64,000 bases of DNA from Epinephelus fuscoguttatus (Eukaryota > Chordata > Actinopteri > Perciformes > Serranidae), in the NCBI RefSeq assembly GCF_011397635.1, contig NC_064762.1, forward strand, positions 19,121,479 through 19,185,478, read 5' to 3'. Position numbers and translations under genes: made by a program. Below, piece by piece: positions 1 through 8,529 of the stretch; the stretch's first letter is position 1; every line of letters begins with the position of its first letter. The notes beneath the pieces are model-generated. The model did no database searches. It saw nothing but the letters and a program-made list of their open reading frames with translations, and was not told where the DNA came from.

Positions 1-869
1 AGGGATTGATTTAAATTAATTAAATTAGAAGCGCAGCTTTTAATAACAATGTTGAGATCAATACATTTGATCTATGAAGATAAAATGTATATTAAAGTTC
101 TCATAAATGCTGCAGTCTGAAGATTCATTTCAGGTTTTATGTCACCTAACCCTTAAGACACACTTATCCATGCACAGAAACGCACACATCAATTAATAGG
201 ATAATCTGGAATAATCGTTTAAAGATAATAGGCTCGACCTCTGGCAGAAGGGGAAGTGGGCTGTTGGCTGTTTTCAGTAGGAGGGAGGCAAGAAAGTAGA
301 GTATCAGCAGAGCAGCCCAGCCAGGGTCTGTGTTAATATTTGGCACAGAGGCCTGGGGGAACTTTCAGACATGTAAGTGACCCCATCTCTAACCGTTCCT
401 CCTCTCCCTCTCCTCTCTTATGTTTCGCAACAACCAAGAAAAGCACCCAGCCCGGTGTCAGGTATCAGAGGATTGCTGTACGTCTGTTCTCATTTAATGC
501 ACAAAACAAATATTGTGCAAGAGGACTTCCAGGAACTTGAGAGGAACATGGAGTTGTTTTGCTGTTTAGATCCCCCCAGACTGACGTGAGAAAGAGATTT
601 ATCTCCTGGAGGGAGTGTGAGGTTAAATTTGTTCATGCACAAGCGCTCAGACACACACTGTTTTGGAAAACACTTGGCAGGATAATATGAATTAACATCA
701 CATGTAAGGCAGGCGAGCGCTCTAACATTTTTGTCCTGAAAATTCCTCTCATGGCTGTATGAGCTGTTAACAGCCGCCCTGTGCTTCCACGGCACTCGTG
801 AAAGTTATGTTCTCCTAATACTTTTATATTTTCACGGCAGTAAAATCAGTTAAGACACAGACATGGGAA
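1..869. other. Downstream flank of foxo3, nothing recognised
   Basis: AT-rich unique-looking sequence. Short open frames on both strands lack any familiar motif. Confidence 0.6.
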
Positions 870-890
870 GGGTGTGGAGCCTCACCAAGC

Positions 891-896
891 TTTATT
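891..896 (-). terminator. foxo3: Candidate polyadenylation signal of foxo3
   Basis: The minus strand reads TGTAAATAAAGCTTGG: a canonical AATAAA. About 25-40 nt further on is a GU-rich stretch (CCATGTCTGTGTCTTAAC), the usual downstream element. The overlapping TGTAAATA (893-900) fits a Pumilio element. Cleavage would fall near 870-880. Inference from motifs only. Confidence 0.6.
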
Positions 897-997
897 TACA
901 TGCGCACCATTTCTTATACAAACTAGATTACAATTCAAAATGGAATACACAGGAAAAATACCCACTAACATCAAGTCGAGAAGAAGCAAGATTAATA

Positions 998-1025
998 AAG
1001 GGCAAAGTTCAAAGGGCAAAGTTCA
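998..1025. repeat. Two tandem copies of a 14-mer in the 3' UTR
   Basis: AAGGGCAAAGTTCA repeated exactly once, 100 nt before the polyadenylation signal in RNA sense. Confidence 0.9.
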
Positions 1026-1527
1026 GAGGGCGTATGGAGGGGAGCTGGCCTGGGCCTCTAAACAAGGATGGAAAAGAGGAGATAATGAAAAGGAAACTTC
1101 CAAGAGGTGATTAAGGTATCTAGTGGTATGTTTCTTTTCTTTTATTTTTTTTGCTTTTCTAAGCATTAAATTTGCACGTGTTTGTGCTGCAGGTGTGTGT
1201 TGGGCACCAGAGGAGATAATCTGTGCCTTCTCGAAGCACTGAGTGGTTGTGTGGAAGGCCTGCTCCACTATGACTAAGTGTAAACTATCTCCCCGAAGAG
1301 CCGAAACATTTTACACTGAATGTACAACATGTAAGGAACGCCTTCCCGCCATTGAGATTTGCAGTTTATCAGGGATCAATAACCCCTCTTTGAACAGAAA
1401 GGATCACAGGGTTCCCTGGATTCACCTTGTCAGTCTTCTTCACAGGAGGAGTGAAGCGCTTCTTATATTTAGCACGGTCAGTGTGGATAAACTCAAATGC
1501 TTAGCAGTTCGGGTGATGGCTCAGGAT

Positions 1528-1540
1528 CCCCCCCCCCCCC
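1528..1540 (+). repeat. C13 homopolymer (G13 in foxo3 3' UTR RNA)
   Basis: Thirteen uninterrupted C, reading as G in the predicted transcript. Confidence 0.95.
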
Positions 1541-2848
1541 GCCACAAGACATGTGATAAATGCTCTGGAAAGTTTAGATGTGACGAGGCGTTGGAAAGTC
1601 CAGCACGTTGTCAGAGGACGCTTTAAGCACGTCACAGTCATGACCAAACGCTCACTGAGAGCACCAGGACGTGAACCTGCTGTACTCCACATGGAATAAA
1701 ACAAGTGTGAAGCTGAGGAACGTCCGTAAAGGAGGCTGTGTCTGTACACACGCTCGCAACAATAAACCCATTAACGCGGAAGGATGTTACAAGTTCTGCT
1801 CTGTAAGCCCTGATTATTAAAAAACAGAACGTATGTGTGTTTGAGTGCTGAAGACACAGGATTCCTCTCTGTATTAAAATTTCTGTCGCAGGACGGCACC
1901 ATTGGAAGGGTCTCGGGGGGTACAGCTAGGTCATGCACTAAACCTCAGATAGCACAGTAGTTCATTCTAGCCAACCATGCACACACACTCCTCTGCCTTG
2001 GCCTCAAAGTGATATACACACATCTGTACACTATTATACACAGCGGGGCACACACTTCATGTCGCTACCCCAGACAGAGAAGGGATACCAGGGTGCCCAG
2101 ATGCTACAACAATGGTGCTTTCCACCATTTTCAAAAATCTGGTTCAACAATGAAATCGCTGGTAACAGTGTTCCCTCCCACCCGGCGTGTAATGTTGTTC
2201 GTTATTTCTTCAATTCTACCTTCAGAGGTATCACAAAATCCAAGGGTCAAGTACTACATGAGTATATATGGACATACAGCGAGTATATATGCATTTCACA
2301 CAATTCATAATGCATAAATACATACATGCATACAGTCGACTGTGCTGTATGCACCATGAGGGATAGTGAGGGGTTACACATCCTCGTGAGATTAATTCAA
2401 CAGAAATAAACTCCACAGATAAACACGTACACACATTAACATGTACTCAGGAGATACAGGAAGTCACCTGCAGGAGCACCAGGCGTGTCCATGAAGGGAT
2501 GTGTGTCACGAGTCCCGACAAGAGGAAATAAAAACAAAAAAGCCATGACAGCAAAACCAAAAATAACAGACCGCGTGAAGTCTTAATCCTGATGTTTATC
2601 CTCCTCCTTCCTTCTTGACGGCCAAAAGTTCACAGGTTACAAGTTCACAAACACAAACTGTTTTTTATCAAGAAATGTTAAAATACCGCTAGAATGTGAC
2701 TTGATGTTACTTAAACGGGAAGCCTCCCTTTTCCCCCCTGAGTGATTCTATATATGCATAAGAAGCCCCACAAGCTCATGACAAGAAAACAGCGGAGCTT
2801 AACACAGATCCCTGGTATTATTTCTTCTATCTACTGTATGTGTGTGCA

Positions 2849-2851
<3 letters not shown>

Positions 2852-2881
<30 letters not shown>
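2852..2881 (+). repeat. (TG)15 microsatellite in predicted 3' UTR
   Basis: Reads as a CA repeat in foxo3 RNA; such runs can bind hnRNP L. Confidence 0.95.
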
Positions 2882-2885
<4 letters not shown>

Positions 2886-4143
2886 GATTTGGCTGCCAGC
2901 ATATCCTACTGTTTGTTTCAAGTAATTTGGCAATATACAGAGATAGCTTATTGTTTTACTCGAGAAACAAATGGCTTCTAGAGGAATGAGCCTAAAAACC
3001 CTGCTCCCCTCCCCCCGCCAGCAGCGCCACCGCCATCTACAGGTTCGCCGTGCTACAAGTGGCAGCAGCTTTGGGCTTCTGCAAGTCGTGGGTAAAAACG
3101 TAACGAACAAACAAATTGCACGGCTTGCTCTCGGGGCAGGATTCAACACTGTTTACATAGCACCTGTTATGGTGTGGAAATGTTCACAACCCTAGGACAC
3201 AGGTATTCATTTTGGCTACATCATATGCAGTGATAAACGACCTCAACAGAACTCACCAGAAGTTAAGAAATCTAAGAAAAGACAGATCTTTCCCACGCCT
3301 TCTTGAACTTTACACTGCCCGGCACTGTACAAATATCCATGATGATTCTTCCTCTAGTATTTTTTCATATTTTTTTACAGTTAGATATACACAAAAGGTA
3401 GCAAATATTTTTGTAATATTCAGCTAAGTGTAATGTAACCCTCAGTATGCAGCATTTAATTTAATTCAAGCAATTTATGAGAAAAAAAGTGGAAGTGCAT
3501 GGCATTGAGACGTAATTTAACTTCTAATGTTTCTGGAATTTTTGCAAACTGAGGAAAAGAGTAGGTTTGTCTGTTTGTGTGTATGCATGTACTGTATGCG
3601 TGGCCACTCAGCGAGTAAGATACTCCATTTCCATCCTTTCATTTCATCAATACACCTTTTTGTGAAGACATGTATGATGCAGAAACAATTATGATAAAAC
3701 AGAAAATCCAAAAAACAAACACTGAACATTTAAAATCACTAAAGTGAGGAACAGAGGGAAATTCTTTTTTTTTTTCAACATAACACATCCCAGGAAACCA
3801 CTGGAGCAGATTTACACCACATCACTTCTTTACACTTTTTTTTTTAATATGTCTTCAACGGGAACAACTGCACCGTGCACTCCTTCAATCTTCACTTGAT
3901 ATTTAGTCCTTGTATTCCACCTGAATCCTCTGCTGATAAAGCAGGATCTCTTTGATATCAACAGACTGGGTGTCAAAGGAAAATTGCATAATTCTAAGAT
4001 TTGTGAGTTTGAAATAGCTTTCTTCTTTTTGTTGTTGTTGTTTCACAGGAGGGCTGATGTGCAGTATCTCTAGAGTCTGTCGGATTGTTCATGGTTCACC
4101 AGTGTGGGAGCGAAGGTAAAGCTCTCGAGAGGAAGTCTTCTTC

Positions 4144-4151
4144 TGTAAACA
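4144..4151 (-). promoter_or_regulatory. miR-30 family seed match in foxo3 3' UTR
   Basis: The minus strand reads TGTTTACA, an 8-mer complement of the miR-30 family seed, 90 nt into the predicted 3' UTR exon. The human 3' UTR has GTTTACA at what looks like the equivalent place (from memory), and miR-30 repression of FOXO3 is reported. Function here is inferred. Confidence 0.5.
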
Positions 4152-4185
4152 CAGGGTTCGTATTTTACGTTGTGCTGATGGCAGG

Positions 4186-4193
4186 TTTGGCAA
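4186..4193 (-). promoter_or_regulatory. miR-182 seed match in foxo3 3' UTR
   Basis: The minus strand reads TTGCCAAA, an 8-mer complement of the miR-182 seed and a shorter match to miR-96. It sits about 48 nt into the predicted 3' UTR exon within a block that resembles the human FOXO3 3' UTR. miR-182 repression of FOXO3 is established in mammals. Confidence 0.55.
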
Positions 4194-4679
4194 AAAGGAT
4201 GTTGTGTGTCTGATCTTCTCTTGCACTACACAGTTCAGACCTGGAGAGATAAAGGATGAGATTATTATATAATTCATGCTGTACTGAAAGCAAGGAAATA
4301 TCCAAAGCCAAATGTCACCAATCCACATTTATTTTCATTCATTTGCAGCAGCTAGCTATTGTCCTAAAGCTAATGCTGGTACTTCCTGCATGTGCTTTAC
4401 AACAGTGTTGTACTCAAGATCTGTCTTGGATATGAAGCTGGTATCAAGACCACTTGTTTAAGGTCTTGGTCTTTTGTCTTAGAATTTATAGCATTTTTAC
4501 TTTGTCAAGACAAAAACTGTGAGGATATCATTAAATTGCCTGTGCATATTAAACATCATTACTGTGACTGGATGTAAATTTTCCTGCCTCAAATGCAACT
4601 AATAACTTGACTTATTTCTAATTTAAAATTTTTGTTGCTGTCATATTTTTCATGGTACACTTAAACATACACCTTAGAC

Positions 4680-4988
4680 CAATGATTGCCAACTGGTGGG
4701 TCGTGGGTCCATTCCGAATGGACCGCAAATGACTTGCGAACGTGTCAAGTTTGTAAAAAACATACTTTATTTTTAGGTACAGTGAATTTCCGGTACAGAG
4801 CTTTTATTTTGAAGTGCAGTTTCCTGCTGTATAATGAATGAGAGAACGAACAATTATAGAGACAGTAAACTAGCTAGATGACATGGCCAAACGCAAGTAT
4901 GACGCTGAATATATTAAACTGTGTGGACCTTGAACTAATGACTAAGGAAGAATCTGGACCCCGTGGCTGGACCAGTTGGGAACCACTG
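4680..4988 (+). mobile_element. hAT-type MITE with target site duplication
   Basis: Starts CAATGATTGCCAACTGGTGG and ends CCAGTTGGGAACCACTG, the terminal inverted repeat of hAT (Charlie-like) elements. Flanks CCTTAGAC (4672-4679) and ACTTAGAC (4989-4996) form an 8-bp duplication with one mismatch. Inside, ATGGCCAAACGC... reads MAKRKYDAEYIK, like the first residues of a hAT transposase, so it derives from a protein-coding parent by internal deletion. Confidence 0.8.
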
Positions 4989-4996
4989 ACTTAGAC

Positions 4997-5425
4997 TGGA
5001 TGATGGACATAGCTTCAGCATTTCGGCTGCCGCCAACTTGTTTTTTTGGAGCCAGAAGTGACTATATTTGGACGGGAGGCTGGAGCCGTGGAGGAGTGAG
5101 GCGTGAATGTGACACATAGACTTTAGGGATGTCTTACAGATAGCCTGTCAGTCAAGCAGCGCTGCTCTTAAATATGTGTAGCTTCGGGCCTTAATAAAAT
5201 GTAAATGGGTAAGTTATACAGTTGTCACGAAGGTTAAAATTAGCCACGGAGATCAAAACCATTTTTTACCAAGCTATTAACATGTATATTTCTGCTGTTA
5301 AGTTGGGCAATATAACATGGTGGTGTCTGGGGATTTACTCTGTCTTTTAAGCAGCCCCTAGTGGCAATCTGATGAACTGCAGTGTTTGGTACTTCCGCTA
5401 TGACTCGGAGGGTGCTGCTTGACAT
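4997..5425 (-). repeat. Dispersed fish repeat (family of 22250-22985), minus orientation
   Basis: Read on the minus strand it contains TGCCACTAGGGGCTGC, CAACTTAACAGCAGAAATA and TTTTTGGAGC-type blocks. These match the 22250-22985 copy (ACTTAACAGCAG, ACATGTTTACA, TGGTACAAAA). It abuts the hAT MITE. Class unknown to me; probably a non-autonomous DNA transposon. Confidence 0.5.
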
Positions 5426-6428
5426 AGACGCGTTTAAACAGTATGTTTGTTATCTGTGGATGTTTTTATGGGAAAAGGAATCTTTCAGATTGAGTTGAGC
5501 AGTGCCTTTGGTTTAAATGTTCCACAATTTATCATAATTGTGTCATGCAGTTTGAACACTGGTCTGATCTTAGTCTTGACTCACTTTTGCCCTGTCTTGG
5601 TCTCGGTTTAGGTGGTTTCGACTGCAGCTTCACAATAAATGCATTTTAATGTGAAAGCAGACGTAGACCTTTAAATTGGCACCAGAAGTGCTGAAAGTTA
5701 CTTTTACGGTTAGCTTGTGTTTCCAAAAATCTACTACATAAACAGCAAATAAATACAGCAACAGCAATTTTCTTTTTTTGCACTTTCTGTGGGAACTTTT
5801 TTTTTAACCTTTGCATGGATATAACACATTCTAACACATATTTCCCAAATCTTGAAAAATGAGAACAGTTCAGGAAAGGAGGTTTGATATCATATCTTAT
5901 TAAAAACAAACTTTTAGCAGCTGCAGTTGGAAAAAATAACTAGTGGAGAAGTTACGTTGTTCAGCAGGTTGCTTTTGGTTTGGGGAAAATGACGAACTCA
6001 GTCAAAGTGGTTTAGTGAAGAGATGCAGAGGCATGTAATTACTTGAGAGAATCTTTTCCATGTGGATTCGCAGAACAATGGGCGCAGCATCGACTCTGAT
6101 TATGGTTTATCACAGCAGTTCACTACTTTTATCTTCAGGTCTGTATCTGTTCACAACACCAGTAATTCTACAGCACCAAAAACCTCCTAAACAACATAAG
6201 TACAATTTTTGCGAGTCTAAAGTTGAAAGTATGGATGTTTCCACTTCTCGTACATGGTCATGTTAGCTGACACATATCTTCATCAGGTCTGCACAGAAAC
6301 CTTTACAGACTTTACATTTTGGAAAAAAAGAGAACTAGTACCAGATCTGTACTTGGCATCAGCCATACCCTGAGTTTAGGAGTTGGAATCAGGGGAGAAA
6401 AGGTTGCATTCCTAGTTCCTGCACCAAA

Positions 6429-6971
6429 GAGCCTGTTAATACCTGGTATTAACATGTGTTTCATTGATCTGAACACAAGTGGACAGCTGAGACTCATTGC
6501 TGTTAACACCTGTGTCTATCAGGTCTACCACTTGTGTTCAGAATTTGTCTATGTCACTCACGCTAGAAAATCAAAGGACCATGCGCACAGTTATAATGTC
6601 CACACTCTTGCTAACTGCTCGCTAATCATGCTAGCAGTTGTGTTGGTACAGTTGCTGTCAGCAGATTCGTTTCACAAAATGATGGACAGTCACGCAATAT
6701 TTTTTCTACTTGTTGCAAAATGGGAAAGTTATAAAGCATTAGCATGTTATCACCAAAACAACCATCACATCCCTACACTGATGATGTAGCCCTTTATGGA
6801 GATGCATTAGGATACATTAGGGTTTATACTACAAAAGATATTTGGTCAAATGCAGCCCAGACCAACTCTGCAAGTGGTCTGTGTGATCAGATCACAGTAC
6901 ATCTTGGTGGTCATGTCCACTTGTGATTGGATCACCCAAGATGCATGATAATACCAGGTATAAATAGGCTC
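6429..6971. mobile_element. Non-autonomous element with terminal inverted repeats
   Basis: Left end GAGCCTGTTAATACCTGG mirrors right end CCAGGTATAAATAGGCTC. Internally, ACAAGTGGACA (about 6474-6484) mirrors TGTCCACTTGTG near 6913-6924. It lies in the 3' UTR intron of foxo3. No coding capacity seen. Confidence 0.6.
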
Positions 6972-7041
6972 TAGGTATGCTCACTTTTGCTCACATGCCA
7001 CATGGTTTACTTTAATGCACCCAACACTCAAACATACACAC

Positions 7042-7070
7042 CTGCTCTGCTCCGCTCTGGCCTGACCCTC
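7042..7070 (-). other. foxo3: foxo3 3' UTR portion within coding exon 2
   Basis: There are 29 nt between the stop and a consensus-like donor (CAG followed by GTGTGT, GT at 7040-7041). Human FOXO3, as I recall it, has a similar purine-rich stretch ending AAAGCAG before its 3' UTR intron. The short distance keeps this junction inside the 50-55 nt limit for nonsense-mediated decay. Confidence 0.7.
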
Positions 7071-8516
7071 TCAGCCAGGTACCCAGCTCTGAGAGGTCTG
7101 CTTGGTGCTCGTGAAGTTGCCAACTCCGTTCATGTTGGCCACAGAGTCAAAGTTAAAGTCCAGGTCATCTGCCTCCATCAGCTCATTCCTGATGATGGAG
7201 TCCATATCACACTCCAGGCTGCTGTTGAATATGTCCAGGTCCAGATCTGTGGGGAAACGGTCCTGGCAGATCCCTCCACTGTTGCTAACTGTTCCGTTTA
7301 GGAAGATCGAGGTGTCGATCTGCATGGAAGAGGAACCATTTCCTCCCAAGGGTGAGAGCAGGAGCTGCTGCTTGGCATTAGCCAGAGCGTTAGCCTCGTT
7401 GGCTAGGTTCAGGCCTCCGTTTAAAGACCTCAGGGAGCTCTGGTTGTGGTTGTTACTGTGTAGTATCTCCCCTTGGCTGCTCTGAAGTCCAGTGGTCCCA
7501 AATGTCATTACGGGATCATTACGGAGCATGAGTCCACGGCGGGAGTTCTGGGAAATGACGGCAGCGGCGCTGGCCTGTGACATCAGAGGGTCAGACTGGG
7601 TCATCATGACATCGCTGTGGCTGTGGCTGTCAGAATTGAGCAGGTCTTGTAATGTCTGACTGCCAAAGCGAGACAAGCTGATGCTGGAGAAAGACGTCTG
7701 CTTGTTCTCCTGGATGGTCTGCATGGGGGACGGACGCAGAGAGGAGCCCGTCGTGTGGGGGCCAAAAATGGAGTTACTGTAGCCATTAACTCCACCGTTA
7801 GAGGAAGAGTTGTTGGAGGGAGAGGAGGTGGAGTTAGATGAGCTTAGCCCATTGGGTTTGGACCCAAAATTGAACCCTGAGGAGCCATTTGGAGTGGCTG
7901 GTCCTGAAACGGTTGGCACCAGGTTGATGTTATCCAGCAACTCATCCATCAGGTCATCTGTGAGTCCGTCATTCAGGTTCATTGTACCTGCCAGGTCTGC
8001 CAGGCGGGGCAGCTCAGTTGGCACGGCCTTCCCGTTGGTCGTGGCATTGCCGGGAGACAGTGCTCGGCCAGGGCTGGAGTACAGCATTGGCGAAAGAGGA
8101 GGCTCGTCATCGGGCACCTCGTCTAGCTCAGGGTTGGCCAGAATAGGGGAGAGGCGACCGCTCAGTGTGCTGGCGTTGGAATTAGTGCGAGAGCGGAAGT
8201 CTGTCCAGGCGTCCAGCTCCTCACTGCTGCGTGACGTTGGGCTTCCAGGCCACTTGGAGAGACCTGAAGGACTGTCTCTGCCGCCTTCACCAGCTGCAGC
8301 AGCTGCGGCCTGCAGGGCTGCCTTCTTCTTGGCAGCACGGCCACGGGCGGACTTCGTGTACTTGTTGCTGTTGTCCATGGAGACTGCACGGCGGCGAGGA
8401 GCCTTGCCACCCTTCCCTCCCTCTGGGTTGATCATCCACCAGGAACTCTTCCCTGTTCCCTCGTTCTGGACGCGGATGAAGCGGCTGTGGAGGGAGAGAT
8501 TGTGCCGGATGGAGTT
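7071..8516 (-). CDS. foxo3: FOXO3-class forkhead transcription factor, coding exon 2
   Basis: Second coding exon: 481 residues (183-663) and TGA at 7071-7073. The acceptor is a long pyrimidine tract ending CACAG before AAC. It opens with recognition helix NSIRHNLSLH (183-192) and wing residues to about 225. Then come the basic NLS with AKT site RRRAVSMD (Ser228), ARGRAAKKK, a six-alanine run, and the third AKT site FRSRTNSNAS (Ser295). A leucine-rich export-type segment lies near 357-381 (NLNDGLTDDLMDELLDNI), LQDLL at 471-475 fits an LxxLL motif, and the C-terminal activation segment is 603-640 (DLDLDIFNSSLECDMDSII). The end SQSWVPG is the FOXO3/FOXO6 terminus. SSEELDAWTDF and NSRRGLMLRNDP mark it as FOXO3 rather than FOXO1, FOXO4 or FOXO6. 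Total 663 residues against 673 in human FOXO3. The frame is intact, with no disabling change seen. Confidence 0.96.
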   Translation of the reverse strand, partial: NSIRHNLSLHSRFIRVQNEGTGKSSWWMINPEGGKGGKAPRRRAVSMDNSNKYTKSARGRAAKKKAALQAAAAAAGEGGRDSPSGLSKWPGSPTSRSSEELDAWTDFRSRTNSNASTLSGRLSPILANPELDEVPDDEPPLSPMLYSSPGRALSPGNATTNGKAVPTELPRLADLAGTMNLNDGLTDDLMDELLDNINLVPTVSGPATPNGSSGFNFGSKPNGLSSSNSTSSPSNNSSSNGGVNGYSNSIFGPHTTGSSLRPSPMQTIQENKQTSFSSISLSRFGSQTLQDLLNSDSHSHSDVMMTQSDPLMSQASAAAVISQNSRRGLMLRNDPVMTFGTTGLQSSQGEILHSNNHNQSSLRSLNGGLNLANEANALANAKQQLLLSPLGGNGSSSMQIDTSIFLNGTVSNSGGICQDRFPTDLDLDIFNSSLECDMDSIIRNELMEADDLDFNFDSVANMNGVGNFTSTKQTSQSWVPG

Positions 8517-8529
8517 CTGTGACACAAAG

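Larger units (their letters stand above)
870..4240 (-). other. foxo3: foxo3 3' UTR, terminal exon (predicted)
   Basis: No supported coding frame. On the minus strand the exon begins GTCTGAACTGTGTAG, followed within 60 nt by a TTTGCCAAACCTG stretch close to what I recall of the human FOXO3 3' UTR just after its intron. The body is AT-rich with many T/A runs, typical of a long 3' UTR, and ends near an AATAAA at 891-896. Predicted length is about 3.4 kb. It contains a (CA)15 run in RNA sense (2852-2881) and a 13-G run (1528-1540). The 3' boundary is less certain than the 5' boundary; an alternative weak AATAAA lies at 1141-1146. Confidence 0.65.
4241..7041 (-). other. foxo3: foxo3 3' UTR intron (about 2.8 kb)
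   Basis: Inferred from the donor at 7041/7040 and an acceptor TTTATCTCTCCAG ending at 4241. The next exon opens with sequence resembling the mammalian FOXO3 3' UTR exon as I remember it. The intron holds a hAT MITE (4680-4988), a piece of a second fish repeat (4997-5425) and a TIR repeat (6429-6971). Otherwise it is AT-rich sequence with no gene seen. Confidence 0.7.

Noticed and set aside
6319..6789. 156-codon plus-strand frame
   Set aside because: Lies across a terminal-inverted-repeat element (6429-6971) and shows no protein family signature.
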